Source: Qipengyuania citrea
GTDB lineage: Bacteria > Pseudomonadota > Alphaproteobacteria > Sphingomonadales > Sphingomonadaceae
Reading direction: 5' to 3'
Length of the DNA stretch: 64,000 nt
Assembly: GCF_024171405.1 (NCBI RefSeq)
Contig: NZ_JALJZT010000002.1
Coordinates: forward strand, 2,356,001-2,420,000
Below the pieces are notes generated by a model. The model was not told where the DNA came from and made no database searches. It saw only the letters and a program-made list of their open reading frames with translations. Each line of letters starts with the position of its first letter. The first letter of the stretch is position 1. Both the position numbers and the translations under genes were made by a program. Shown here one piece after another: positions 41,091 to 50,273 of this stretch.

Positions 41091-43630
41091 TGTCCGCCTC
41101 CCGCCACGATCCGGATGGCATCGGCGAGGCTGTGCCCGCGCCGCTCGCAGTCCTGGATCGCCGCATAGGTGTCGGGATCGGAGGAGTAGATCGTCGCCGA
41201 GAAGGGATCGAGCACGAGCCGACCGACCGCCTCGGTCTCGGGGCCTTTGATGAAGACCTCGCTGTACTCGGTCCCCGAACGCTTGAGGCTGCGGATCAGC
41301 GTCTCGGTGCGGTCGTCCATGTCGAGCCGCGCGTTCGCCCTGAAATCGGCGATCGTCTCGGCCTTCTGCTGAAGTACCAGCATCCAGTCGCTATTCTCGA
41401 GCGCGGCGCGCGCGCCGTCGGACTTGTAATAATCATTGAGGGACTGGGTCGCGGTGGCGAGCGCGCCGCCGTACTTGCGGGCAGTGCGGGCATAGGTTTC
41501 GACGAACTCGCCCATCGACCCGCCCTTGAGCATGGCCCAGGCCTCGTCGATCAGCAGCAGCTTCTTGGTTGCTCGCGACGAGCGGGTCATCGCCTGGCTG
41601 GTCATGAACATGATCGCCGAAAGGACGACGCTGCGCAGTTCCTCGCGGCTTGCGAGATCGCTCATCTCGAAGACGGTAAAATCATCGTCGAGCGCGAAGC
41701 TCGCCTTGCCTGCAAAGAACCCGCCGTAGCTGCCGCCGCGGCAGAAGGGCGCGATCGCGGTGGCGAGATCGCGGCCCGCCTCGCTTTCCGATCCATGGAG
41801 CGCATGCGCGACATCGTCGACCGATGCGCCGCTGCCGAGTGCCTCCCAGGTCGCGGTCACGGCCCGATCGATGAGCCCGCGCTCGGTATCGCTCGGCGCG
41901 GTGCCGGGACGCGCCATCTGGCCAATGATTGCCTTGATCATGGCGAAGCAGTCGAGGCGGTAGTCCTCGTCTTCGTGTGCGCGGGCATCGTCGACCATCG
42001 AGAAGGGGTTCAGGGAAAAGCCCGAGGCGAGCGTGAACTCAACGAAGCGTCCGCCCTGCAGTTTGACCGAATGCTCGAAGCTGCGGCCGTCGTCGATCAC
42101 CACGACCTTGGCACCGGCGCCGCGCAGGGCGGCGCAGAGTTCCTGCAGCAGCACCGACTTGCCCGAACCCGACTTGCCGCAGATCGCGATATTGTGGTTG
42201 CCGGCACCGTTCTCGAATGGCGACCACCAGAAGGGCTGGCCGCGGCGGCCAACGAGCAGGAGGTGCGGGATTACGCCGCCGAGATATTCGCCCTGCATCG
42301 GCGCGATATGTGCCGCTGTCGTCGAGAGCATGGTCTTGAGACGCTTCAACCGCGCCATGTCGTCGGCGAGGCCATCGGCGAGGCACAGGGGAAAGGCAGC
42401 GACGAGGCCTTGGAGCTGGAGGAAGCGCTCGTCGGCAAGGTCCCAGCCCGCCGCCTTGTAGATCGCCTTGATGATGCGTTCATGCGCGTCGCCCTGGCCG
42501 AGCGGCGAGATGCTGGTGAGCCCGTAGAACAGCTTCACGAGCTTCTTGCCAGCCTGGAGTTCGGCCTGGACGTGGCGCCACTCGGCCGACTGTTCGGCAA
42601 GCTTGGGCAAGAAACGCGCGCTCTTGGTCTGGCTGAGACTGGTCGTGCGCATGAACTTGAAGCCCGCGCGCGCCGAAGCAGCTTCCTGGTCGGGGTAGAC
42701 CAGGCACAGCATGGTTGCCGTCGGACAGGGGAAACGCAGCTTGTCGGTGAACATGTCGCCGATGAGCCGCGCGCATTCCCAAGGTGCCCAGCGCTCAGGG
42801 GTAGAGCGCACGGCATAGTGCCGCACATCGAAATGGTCGGGATAGCATTCGCCGACTTCAGGATTGCCCTCCTCGTCGCGGCCCGTCTCGCGAAAGCGCT
42901 CGGTCCTGAGGATCAGGCGATCGTCGCCGACCTCGAGCTCGATGTCGCGGCGGATCGCTTGGGACTGAAGCGTATCGTGCGGGTTCCACGCATGGATATC
43001 GGTCTCGTGCGCGGTAGTCGGCGAGGTGAGCTCGTCGATCAGCGCCAAGAGGCCGCCCGGACGCAGCTCCTGCGCGTGCAGTCCGAGCGAGTGGAGCATG
43101 CCCATCAGCCCTTCGCGGCATTCCGAAAGTTCCGCGTCGGTCACGCTTCCGGGCACCGGCACGCCGAGCGAGACGATCAGCCGGACGTTGCGAGCATGGA
43201 ACGGCGCATGCGCCGAGCCCGAGCTCCAGACGAGATCGTAAAGGCGCCTGGTGCGCGCTCTGGCGATGGCCTCGTAGATCCCGCCCTGCTCGTAGCGCGG
43301 AGCGAACCAGGGGCCGACCACGCTGCCGATCCGCGGAGATGCGAAGTTCAGGACCTGGAGGCAGGCGCCCTGCGGCAGGCCTTCGGAGAAGAACTGACCG
43401 AGGATCTCGCCGGTCCGTTCGTCGGCCCCGATCAGCGGGGTGACTTCGAGCACGAAGCCTTTGGAGCGGGCGTTGCGGTAGAGCTTCGCCCCCTCGTCAT
43501 AGACCCGGTAGGGCAGCCAGTCCGAGAGCATATCGAGCCCGAAATGCGCCCGCGGCTTTTCGGGCCGAGCCGTGTCGGCAAACAGGCCCCGCGAGAGTGC
43601 GTCGCGCGCGGCAGCAAGGGATAGCGTCAC
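41087..43630 (-). CDS. traC: T4SS assembly ATPase TraC (VirB4-like)
   Basis: 847 residues, as in F TraC (875). N-terminal TraC/VirB4 domain, then the ATPase with Walker A CGKSGSGKSVLL (about 484-495), Walker B KKLLLIDEAWAML, and YSEVFIKGPE near the C-terminus. It powers pilus assembly at the inner membrane. It overlaps traV by 4 bases. The antisense frame over the same bases is a long chance ORF. Confidence 0.95.
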   Translation of the reverse strand: MTLSLAAARDALSRGLFADTARPEKPRAHFGLDMLSDWLPYRVYDEGAKLYRNARSKGFVLEVTPLIGADERTGEILGQFFSEGLPQGACLQVLNFASPRIGSVVGPWFAPRYEQGGIYEAIARARTRRLYDLVWSSGSAHAPFHARNVRLIVSLGVPVPGSVTDAELSECREGLMGMLHSLGLHAQELRPGGLLALIDELTSPTTAHETDIHAWNPHDTLQSQAIRRDIELEVGDDRLILRTERFRETGRDEEGNPEVGECYPDHFDVRHYAVRSTPERWAPWECARLIGDMFTDKLRFPCPTATMLCLVYPDQEAASARAGFKFMRTTSLSQTKSARFLPKLAEQSAEWRHVQAELQAGKKLVKLFYGLTSISPLGQGDAHERIIKAIYKAAGWDLADERFLQLQGLVAAFPLCLADGLADDMARLKRLKTMLSTTAAHIAPMQGEYLGGVIPHLLLVGRRGQPFWWSPFENGAGNHNIAICGKSGSGKSVLLQELCAALRGAGAKVVVIDDGRSFEHSVKLQGGRFVEFTLASGFSLNPFSMVDDARAHEDEDYRLDCFAMIKAIIGQMARPGTAPSDTERGLIDRAVTATWEALGSGASVDDVAHALHGSESEAGRDLATAIAPFCRGGSYGGFFAGKASFALDDDFTVFEMSDLASREELRSVVLSAIMFMTSQAMTRSSRATKKLLLIDEAWAMLKGGSMGEFVETYARTARKYGGALATATQSLNDYYKSDGARAALENSDWMLVLQQKAETIADFRANARLDMDDRTETLIRSLKRSGTEYSEVFIKGPETEAVGRLVLDPFSATIYSSDPDTYAAIQDCERRGHSLADAIRIVAGGGQ

Positions 43631-44214
43631 TGGCTCTCTCCTTCGGTCATGTCAGGTTGGGGGACCGGCTCGCGGGGAGGGGAAAACGAGCCAGGTCCCC
43701 CGGGTTCCGGCGCGTCAGCGCCGGGCATCGCCGGAACGGGCTGCGAGGGGATGAACAGCTGTTCCGGCAATGTGTCTGCCTCTTGGATTTTTGGCGGTTG
43801 GAAATCGGTTGCGGGGTTGCTCTCGCGCGTCGCGGCAATAGTCGATGCCAGCGAGCGCAGGACTTCGCGGCGGCCCTGCGGCGTGCGCCAGCCTGTCCCT
43901 GCCTGTTCGGGCAGCGTCAGGTGAACGACGCGCGCCTCATGGTCGCGGCCCGCCGCGTCACGGTAGCCTGTCAGCACGACCAGCAGGCGACGAACCGCTT
44001 CGCCGGTCGGGGTCACCGTCCGATGCGCGTCAACCGTGTCAGCCTTTTCAATGCCGGTCGCCCCGGCATCGATCGCGGAAGTCGGCGCGCAGGTCCCTTC
44101 CGGAGCCCGGCAGGCAAAGCTGCCTTTGACGTTGCCGCCGAGGCTGGCGCAGCCACTGGCCAGGAGGAGCGGCGCAGCGAGCACCATGGCGCGAAGGATT
44201 GGAAGCCGGCTCAT
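43627..44214 (-). CDS. traV: Outer-membrane lipoprotein TraV
   Basis: 195 residues with a lipobox LLASGC at about 17-22 (mature Cys22) and a second conserved FACRAPEGTCAP motif typical of TraV. TraV anchors the outer-membrane core of the F-type channel with TraK and TraB. The C-terminal ~70 residues are Pro-rich and not conserved in F TraV. Overlaps dsbC and traC by 4 bases. Confidence 0.9.
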   Translation of the reverse strand: MSRLPILRAMVLAAPLLLASGCASLGGNVKGSFACRAPEGTCAPTSAIDAGATGIEKADTVDAHRTVTPTGEAVRRLLVVLTGYRDAAGRDHEARVVHLTLPEQAGTGWRTPQGRREVLRSLASTIAATRESNPATDFQPPKIQEADTLPEQLFIPSQPVPAMPGADAPEPGGPGSFSPPREPVPQPDMTEGESQ

Positions 44215-45083
44215 TGCGCCACTCCCTTGCCTTCGGCGACGAAGCGGCGGATCGCCGCGGCATCGCGGTAGCCATGAAGCACCGCCCCATCGCGGGCGCG
44301 CACGATGACCGGAGTTCCGGCAAACCCGTTGGCCTTCGCGAAGGCTTCGTTGGCATCGAGTGCCTTGGCCTCCTTGCAGGTCTTATCAGTCGCCAGAGCC
44401 TGGCCGGAATAGGCCGCATGGAGTGCCTTTGCCGGATCCTTAGCGCACAGCACCGCCTCGGAAATCTTGCGGCTTGCCGCGCCGAAGATCGAGATCGGTC
44501 GCTCTTCGACATGAACCTTGGCCTTGGCGAGTTCGGCGGTCAGGCGCTGGCAATACCCGCACTGGAAATCCGAGAAGACGACCAGGCGTTCGCCCTTGAG
44601 GTTGCCCCAGTGGATCGCGCCGGCAGCCGGAAGCGACGAGAGGTCGACATGGTTGGCGGCCGCCTGGACAGGCGTTTCGTCGCGTCCCGCCGGCGCGTCA
44701 CTGGCTACGCGCGCCGCACCGGCCGCGAGCAGATCGGGATTGAGTTCGAGCAGGCGGGCGGCAGTGACGTCGCGCCGTTCTTCCATGTCGTAGAGACGGC
44801 CTACGAACAGGTAGCGGGCGGTCTCGTCGATGTAGAACAGCGTGTCACCCGAGACGACTTCGCACCAGGGCCCGAGCGTGTCGCAGCTGATCGCATCGAT
44901 CGGGGTCTTGGGCAGCCGCAGTTTCAGCGCCTGCGCGACATCGCTCGCCATGCCCGCGGCGCTCGCAGGCATCGCAGTGACGGCAGAGACGCCGAGCGTC
45001 AGCACGGCGGCGGCGCTCGAGAGGGCAAGGGCAAGGTGGGCGGCGCGCGCCTTCAGGCTTGGCGGCGAGTCATTGTAGTTCAT
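44211..45083 (-). CDS. dsbC: DsbC-like disulphide isomerase of the tra operon
   Basis: 290 residues. A long signal/anchor (HLALALSSAAAVLTLGVSAV), an N-terminal dimerisation-like domain (about 45-120), and a thioredoxin fold with VVFSDFQCGYCQRL (active site CGYC) and the cis-proline GFAGTPVIV. It should isomerise disulphides in the cysteine-rich TraN, TraU and TraH. Tra-coded DsbC proteins are common in F-type systems of plasmids such as R27 and SXT relatives. Confidence 0.92.
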   Translation of the reverse strand: MNYNDSPPSLKARAAHLALALSSAAAVLTLGVSAVTAMPASAAGMASDVAQALKLRLPKTPIDAISCDTLGPWCEVVSGDTLFYIDETARYLFVGRLYDMEERRDVTAARLLELNPDLLAAGAARVASDAPAGRDETPVQAAANHVDLSSLPAAGAIHWGNLKGERLVVFSDFQCGYCQRLTAELAKAKVHVEERPISIFGAASRKISEAVLCAKDPAKALHAAYSGQALATDKTCKEAKALDANEAFAKANGFAGTPVIVRARDGAVLHGYRDAAAIRRFVAEGKGVAQ

Positions 45084-46396
45084 TTGGAGGGGCTCCTGAC
45101 GTGGACGCCGTCGAGAAAGACGATCTCGACCTCGATGCCGGTCGGCATCTCGACGACGGGTTGGTATTGTTCGGCGCGTTCGATGAGGTATCGGCTGACG
45201 GTGTCGGCGGCTTCGCCGGCACCCTGGCCAAAGCCACCGGCGAGGATGTCGGTCGGCGACAGCGCCTCGCGCTGACCGTTGGCGCCGACCTGGCCGGTAA
45301 AAATGCCGTTGGCGTTGGCGGAAAATCCGCGGCCGAAGCCGCCCACAATCCCGGCGAGCAGCGCCTGGCTGACAAGGCTGCCTTCGCGGCTGACCACGCG
45401 GCCGCGCACGCCCGACTTTCCGGCGAAGGAGATGAACCCCTTGACCTCGCTCACCGCGAAGCGCCCACCGGGTTGCGCGCAGGTCATGCGCACCAGCTTG
45501 ACGTAGACCTTCTCCGCCGAGAGATCGCCGCGCGCCGCGCCATTGACGAGGCAGCCGGTGATATCGGTGGTGAGCAGTTTGTTGCCGCGCATCACCGAGC
45601 GGGCCGGACCGGTGATCCGGAGCACCACGGGAAGCGGATCGCTCTGGCTGGCAACGCCGGTCGAGGCATCGACACCCACGATGACCGTTGCCGGTGCGTA
45701 GCTGTTGGGCGGAAGGTAATCGCGGCTCGCTTCGAGCAACAAGGCTGGCGCAGTCTCTGCCGCACGCGGCTTGCCGTCCTTGCCCGTCTCCGCGCTGAAG
45801 CTCATCAGGCTGAGCTGTCCGCCTTGCGTTTCCGGCGCTCCTTGCGGTGGCTGGACAGCTCCGCCGGTGCCGACGCCGGGTCCATAGGCAGGTGGCGGTG
45901 GCAGTGGCGGCGCGGCGGCAGGTGCCTTCGCAGCTTCGCTCAGCTGTGATCGCAGATTGGCATTCTCGGCCGAGATCGCGTCGATCGCCGCCTGGCCGTC
46001 GGAGCGCATCTGCGCGTTCTCGCTGCGCAGGGCTTCGAGCTCCTGTTCGATCTCGGGGCGCGGCAGCTGGGCCTGCTGGAGATCCTTGATCGCGCGGCCC
46101 TGTGCATCGAGCCGGTTACCGTAGCTCGCGACGAACTCGCGCTGCGAGAGGTTACGATTGACGAGGCCGCCGGTGTCGATTGTCGCCGCACCATTGGCAT
46201 CGGTGCCAGCCTCGTCGCCGTCGCCGCCGAAAATGAACATGCCGCCGCCGATGAGCGCGATGGCCCCGATCCCGGCGAGCAGCATCTTCTGGCGCTGTGC
46301 GATCTGCGAATTGAGGTTGCGCCGTCCGCTTTCTCGCGCTTCCGGCGAGCCCGGCAGAGGCCTCTTTCCGGCGTCCTTCTGTGGTGCCTCGGCCAT
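45080..46396 (-). CDS. traB: T4SS core protein TraB (VirB10-like)
   Basis: 438 residues. Cytoplasmic N-terminus, one membrane helix (MLLAGIGAIALIGGGMFIFGG), a coiled-coil (EIEQELEALRSENAQMRS), a Pro-rich linker (PPLPPPPAYGPG) and a VirB10/TraB barrel domain with LRITGPARSVMRGNKLL and GFGRGFSAN. TraB spans both membranes and joins TraK/TraV to the inner-membrane complex. Overlaps dsbC by 4 bases. Confidence 0.95.
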   Translation of the reverse strand: MAEAPQKDAGKRPLPGSPEARESGRRNLNSQIAQRQKMLLAGIGAIALIGGGMFIFGGDGDEAGTDANGAATIDTGGLVNRNLSQREFVASYGNRLDAQGRAIKDLQQAQLPRPEIEQELEALRSENAQMRSDGQAAIDAISAENANLRSQLSEAAKAPAAAPPLPPPPAYGPGVGTGGAVQPPQGAPETQGGQLSLMSFSAETGKDGKPRAAETAPALLLEASRDYLPPNSYAPATVIVGVDASTGVASQSDPLPVVLRITGPARSVMRGNKLLTTDITGCLVNGAARGDLSAEKVYVKLVRMTCAQPGGRFAVSEVKGFISFAGKSGVRGRVVSREGSLVSQALLAGIVGGFGRGFSANANGIFTGQVGANGQREALSPTDILAGGFGQGAGEAADTVSRYLIERAEQYQPVVEMPTGIEVEIVFLDGVHVRSPSK

Positions 46397-47211
46397 CAGT
46401 CGAGTCCTCCCTTGGCAAAGACTAGGAAGGCACTGGTCGCTTCACCGGGAGCGAGTGCATCGCGGCCATAGGCAAAAGCGAGCGCGCCTGCGGCACCTTC
46501 GCGCTCGGAGCCAAGCGCAAGGCTTTCCTGGCCGAGGTTGCGCACGAGGAAGCGCTGTCCGGTAAGTTCATCGCCCTGGTATTCGGCGACCAGCTGGACC
46601 TCGATCCCGCCGGTACGGCGCGGAGCCGACAGTTCGGCGCGGGCAGTGAATCCGGGCAGGACGGCATCGCTCGCCATCGCCTCGATCAGGCGGATCGCGG
46701 CGTCCTCGGGACCGGTCTCGGTCTCCCATTCGGTGGCCGCGGCTTTAGCGAGCGCGGGATTGGTGATGAAGAGCTGGGTCGCTTCCTCGCCGCCGAGACG
46801 GCAGGCGAACTTGTAGACGTAGCCCGCCTTGCTGGTCGCAAAGAAGCTGACCCGGGCAGCGGCAAATTGCGGGGGCACGGAGATATAGATGTCTCCGCGC
46901 ACTGGCTCGTGCGTCACCTGGAAATCATTGTAGGGAAAACCGCTCGCGATCTTCGAGACATTGGCAAAGCCGTCATCGATAAGCGCGATCCGGGTGAGTT
47001 CGCCGCGAGCGAGCTCGCAGTCGATGGTCGCGTTGTCGGCCGCTTCGACGAATTGGTCGGCATACGCCGGGACCGGCGCGAGCGCGAAGGCAAGCACGGC
47101 GAGGCCGGTCAGCTTGAGCCCGGGATCGGGGCGCCTTGTCGCGCCGATCGCGAAACAGGCAAGGCCGGTTCCGGCAAGCGCAGCAGCGAGGGGAGATGGG
47201 AGAAGGCTCAT
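46396..47211 (-). CDS. traK: T4SS core secretin-like protein TraK
   Basis: 271 residues with an N-terminal hydrophobic region and TraK/VirB9-like pattern (DNATIDCELARGELTRIALIDD near 60-80, EVQLVAEYQGDELTGQRFLVRN near the C-terminus). It forms the periplasmic/outer-membrane ring with TraV and TraB. It is slightly longer at the N-terminus than F TraK (242), with an extra membrane-like segment. Overlaps traE by 4 bases. Confidence 0.92.
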   Translation of the reverse strand: MSLLPSPLAAALAGTGLACFAIGATRRPDPGLKLTGLAVLAFALAPVPAYADQFVEAADNATIDCELARGELTRIALIDDGFANVSKIASGFPYNDFQVTHEPVRGDIYISVPPQFAAARVSFFATSKAGYVYKFACRLGGEEATQLFITNPALAKAAATEWETETGPEDAAIRLIEAMASDAVLPGFTARAELSAPRRTGGIEVQLVAEYQGDELTGQRFLVRNLGQESLALGSEREGAAGALAFAYGRDALAPGEATSAFLVFAKGGLD

Positions 47212-47777
47212 TGGCCGGGTTCCTCCTTGTCGGTGGGAAGTTGCTCAAAGCCGGCGAGCGCAAGGCTGAGGCCACGCTTCGACCAGCGGAAACGGAAGGA
47301 GCGGCGCTGGCTCGCGATCACCTGCGTGCCGACAAAGGTCTTGAGCGTGCCGGTGACGGTCGAGGTCAGGGCCTTGGGGTCGACGTGCATTTCCGCGATC
47401 ACGAAGGCCTGGCTGATGTCCGAGCCGCGCTGTTCCTCGACGATTTGGACGAGCTCGGCCTTGAGGCGGCCGTGCGCGGCGGGATCGGCGAGCTTCAGGA
47501 TGTTCGTCATCCAGTAATCGAGGCTTTCGGGCGCCCGGTTGAGGAGCATCAGTGCCGTGTCGCGGGTGACAAGTTCGAGATAGGGCGCGTCGATCCCGCC
47601 GCTCGAGACGGTGATCCGCTCTGAGGTGATCGGCACCAACACAACCTGCTCGTCGCGGGTGACCGCGGCGCCGAGGCTGACCAGCGTGGTCAGGCCCAGG
47701 ACACCTGCCAGCACGGCAAAGCGGTTGCGTTGCCGCAGGTAGGTCTGCGCCTGTTCGTGCGCGAATTCTGCTCGCAT
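47208..47777 (-). CDS. traE: T4SS protein TraE (VirB5/8-like)
   Basis: 189 residues, same size as F TraE. A single N-terminal helix (FAVLAGVLGLTTLVSLGAAV) is followed by a VirB8-like periplasmic domain (ITSERITVSSGGIDAPYLELV, GTLKTFVGTQVIASQRRSFRFRW). It belongs to the inner-membrane part of the pilus assembly complex. Lies 12 bases after traL. Confidence 0.93.
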   Translation of the reverse strand: MRAEFAHEQAQTYLRQRNRFAVLAGVLGLTTLVSLGAAVTRDEQVVLVPITSERITVSSGGIDAPYLELVTRDTALMLLNRAPESLDYWMTNILKLADPAAHGRLKAELVQIVEEQRGSDISQAFVIAEMHVDPKALTSTVTGTLKTFVGTQVIASQRRSFRFRWSKRGLSLALAGFEQLPTDKEEPGQ

Positions 47778-47789
47778 GGTTCGCCTCCC

Positions 47790-48077
47790 TCAGCCCGCCA
47801 ACAGGCGGCAGTGGGAGGGCGGCGTGGCCTTCAACCCGAGAAAGCTCCCGGGTAGGTACCAGTACGCAGCATGCACCAGTGCCGAACCGGCGCCGCGTGC
47901 CTTTGCCTTCCGCAAGGCAAGCCAGGCCCCGGCGGCCAGGCCGATACCGATGAAGATATGCTGCGAGAGAATGCCCCAGGCGAAGGGAATAAGGATCCCT
48001 GCAAACTCGTCGATGGTCCAGAAGCCGATGAGCTCCGGGTCGTCGAGCCGCCGTGGAACGAGGTACCTGTCGGCCAT
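47790..48077 (-). CDS. traL: T4SS protein TraL (VirB3-like)
   Basis: 95 residues. The N-terminal RYLVPRRLDDPELIGFWTIDE is the TraL hallmark, followed by two close membrane helices (28-60). It is a small inner-membrane protein of pilus assembly that works with TraC. It lies between traA and traE, 31 bases after traA. Confidence 0.93.
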   Translation of the reverse strand: MADRYLVPRRLDDPELIGFWTIDEFAGILIPFAWGILSQHIFIGIGLAAGAWLALRKAKARGAGSALVHAAYWYLPGSFLGLKATPPSHCRLLAG

Positions 48078-48108
48078 GCCGCCCTCCTGTCGTGACCGGA
48101 TCCGCTGA

Positions 48109-48441
48109 TCAGATGACCGCGGTCACGACCGAGGTGACGATCGGAACGCCGGTGCCGACACCGATGCCGACGCCGACCGGCACCGCGACCTGGCCGAGCG
48201 AGAAACGCCCGGAGGCGAGACCGATCAGGCCGCCCGCAAGGCTGAGCACAGTGATGATCTTGCCGCCCGAACCTTCGAGGAAGTCGGTGAACTTGGTCAA
48301 CGCGGGATCGAAGGTGGTATCGGCCCCGGCAAAGGCGGCACCGGCGCAGGCCAGCGCCACGCAGGCGGGAAGAATGTAGTCGCGGCCGCGAGCCCCGTTG
48401 GGCGAGCGCTGCTGGACCGGAAGGGCAGTCTTGGTGGTCAT
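48109..48441 (-). CDS. traA: Conjugative pilin precursor TraA
   Basis: 110 residues from ATG 48441 with GGAG 9 bases upstream. A long leader (1-39, ending ACAGAAFAGA) precedes a ~70-residue mature pilin with two hydrophobic helices (KIITVLSLAGGLIGLASG and VAVPVGVGIGVGTGVPIVTSVV). This is the F-pilin layout. The S26 peptidase or host LepB would cut the leader. First gene of the 17-18-gene tra operon, so its leader likely sets operon expression. Confidence 0.9.
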   Translation of the reverse strand: MTTKTALPVQQRSPNGARGRDYILPACVALACAGAAFAGADTTFDPALTKFTDFLEGSGGKIITVLSLAGGLIGLASGRFSLGQVAVPVGVGIGVGTGVPIVTSVVTAVI

Positions 48442-48805
48442 GGATGGAAACTCCGAGGATTGAACATCAGCCAGCGATGCGTTCGCTGTATGTTCTTTCC
48501 TCTCCCCGGAGCCGGGCTGTAGGAAATCGGGAATTGGATTTTGGGGCTTTCGACCAAGCAAAAAGCGACATCGGGAGGTGCGATGCACGGGATTCGCGCA
48601 GGCTGATCGCGCAACAGCGCTGACTGTGCCGGCATCTGAGCGAAGAGAGCCGCGATATGCGCGCAGGCGACCGAAATTCGCGCGAATCGTCGGAGGAAGC
48701 TGATCGTTCCTTCCTCTATGTTCTCTAAATGTTCTTTTTGTTTTCCTACAGGCTTCCTTCGCGGTTAGCCGGAGAGTCGATCACTCTGGAGATAAGGATT
48801 CGTCG
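48442..48805. promoter_or_regulatory. Divergent control region between traA and the XRE-like regulator
   Basis: 364 bases with no gene. TATGTTCT occurs at 48489-48496 and 48717-48724, and AATGTTCT at 48728-48735, the last two one helical turn (11 bp) apart. A perfect hairpin CAGCGA/TCGCTG lies at 48472-48488 in the traA leader. These are candidate binding sites for the two regulators coded just downstream. I cannot assign exact promoters. Confidence 0.45.
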
Positions 48806-49297
48806 ATGACCAACATGGCGCTCTTTGCCGAACAACAGGTTCGCGCCGACCTCGCCCGGCTGCTTTTGGCCGCCGTCGAAGCCAGCGGCCGTGCCCGCTG
48901 CGACATCGCTCGCGACGCGCAGATCCATAAGGATGCCCTGCGCCGTGTTCTTGCGGGCGAACGCTCGGCCAGCCTCGGCGAAGCCTTGCGCATTCTTGCC
49001 GCGAGCGGCGTCGCGCCGCACGCACACCTGCTCCTGTTCCTCGTCAGCGGCGGCGATCACGCGATTGCGTGGCTGCAATCGGACCTCGCGCAATTCTTCG
49101 AGGACTTTTCCGGCGAACTGCCTTCAGCGCTCGAGCGTGTCTTGGGCAACCAGGTTCACGATGTGAAGCCGCGCTGGGCCAAGGGGACCGCGCACCGCGT
49201 CGCCCGCTTGCTCTCCGACCACATCGACGAGCTCGAACGCAAGGATGCGCTGCTTGGCGATGTCTTTGCCGGTGCCGAGGGAGGCCATCGTGGGTGA
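48806..49297 (+). CDS. XRE-like transcription regulator of transfer genes
   Basis: 163 residues from ATG 48806. Residues about 10-60 (LARLLLAAVEASGRARCDIARDAQIHKDALRRVLAG) form a lambda-repressor-like HTH; the rest is helical and acidic. Divergent from traA and overlapping the AlpA-like gene by 8 bases, it is a plausible regulator of the tra operon. Activator or repressor cannot be told from sequence. Confidence 0.7.
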   Translation: MTNMALFAEQQVRADLARLLLAAVEASGRARCDIARDAQIHKDALRRVLAGERSASLGEALRILAASGVAPHAHLLLFLVSGGDHAIAWLQSDLAQFFEDFSGELPSALERVLGNQVHDVKPRWAKGTAHRVARLLSDHIDELERKDALLGDVFAGAEGGHRG

Positions 49298-49505
49298 AGA
49301 GATAGACAAAGGAGCGACCGAAACCCGGCGGGTGACGCGGCTCATTCGCCTGCCCGAAGTTCAGCATCGCGTCGGGCTTGGCCGTTCGACAATCTATCGC
49401 TGGATGGCCGAGGGCAAGTTTCCGAAGCCCGTGCAGCTGGGTGGATATGCGGTCGCATGGGCAGAAGACGAAGTGGAGGCCTGGATTTCGGACCGCCTGA
49501 AGTGA
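49290..49505 (+). CDS. AlpA-family regulator
   Basis: 71 residues from GTG 49290, with GAGGGAGG just upstream inside the previous gene. RLPEVQHRVGLGRSTIYRWMAEGKFPKPVQLGG and AWAEDEVEAWI are the AlpA winged-helix pattern, found in phage and mobile-element regulators. It overlaps the XRE-like gene, so both act together, probably on the tra promoter or on excision/integration functions. Confidence 0.85.
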   Translation: MGEEIDKGATETRRVTRLIRLPEVQHRVGLGRSTIYRWMAEGKFPKPVQLGGYAVAWAEDEVEAWISDRLK

Positions 49506-49681
49506 CCGCTTATTGGTCTGGAGCTGACTGGTTGGAGGCGGACGTGCCATCGACAGGGGCAGTCAAAGGCATCCTTTGCGCGGTCGCCGGATCGAAGCAG
49601 TCGGCCCGATACCCTCGAGTATTGGGAGCGCTCGTCGCTGCAAGAACCGAGCTGATTTCGGAAGCCACCGGCGCCTATTAA
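49502..49681 (+). CDS. Possible small coupled ORF
   Basis: 59 residues from a GTG that overlaps the AlpA stop (AAGTGA). The product (ending ARTELISEATGAY) has no recognised family. Coupling and lack of another gene in this gap support it weakly; it may be a remnant. Confidence 0.35.
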   Translation: MTAYWSGADWLEADVPSTGAVKGILCAVAGSKQSARYPRVLGALVAARTELISEATGAY

Positions 49682-49714
49682 GGAACATACAATATTGAGT
49701 AGGTCGAGCCGATC

Positions 49715-50273
49715 ATGACAAAGTGCATCGAACAAGATTTCCCGTGTCAAAATCAAGAGTACGATGCGTTCGATCAAATAGCGCTCTTAGAACTAAGCCA
49801 GCCAATTTCTGCCCATGAGTTGGTGAACGAGAGCGCATTTTGTGCGGAACTGCCGGTCGACGACGAACTTCGTATTGGGAACATAACGTACAAGCTCTAT
49901 CTTAAATTCCTCCGTGGTCAGACAGGCCTCTATCACCTGTGGGTAGACTATGACGCCTGCGACGACCATGGCAATTACACGATGTTATGCGTGTATGTCG
50001 GGAAAGGGTTTGCTGAGCTTCGCGTTGATAGCCACGTCAAAAAAATGGCCGAAGAATGCCCAGCTATACGTGACATTCACCAGCATGGAGAATCGTCTCT
50101 CTAAGTACTACGAGCAATTGTTTCTCGATGTGTACGATTTCGAATTAAACAACATTGAGAATTCTGGCGCAGAACATCTGTTTGCGGTTTGGGATGAGGA
50201 ACGCCATCACTTGGAAACGCACTTGAATGAGGTTTCCAATCTGAGCAAAATTCAAAGTTTCGACGACTGGTAA
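49715..50273 (+). pseudogene. Hypothetical gene broken by a frameshift in an A7 run
   Basis: The first frame (49715-50104) codes a natural-looking protein up to about DSHVKK, then turns to nonsense. The next frame carries on from 50039-50045 as KKWPKNAQLYVTFTSMENRLS and ends FDDW at 50273. Removing one A from the seven-A run restores about 185 residues in one frame. The gene is less GC-rich than its neighbours, so probably acquired. No known function. A sequencing error in the homopolymer is the alternative. Confidence 0.6.

Noticed and set aside
41090..43624. An 844-codon open frame on the plus strand
   Set aside because: It is exactly antisense to traC, whose ATPase motifs are complete; long antisense frames are common in high-GC DNA and its translation has no natural domain.
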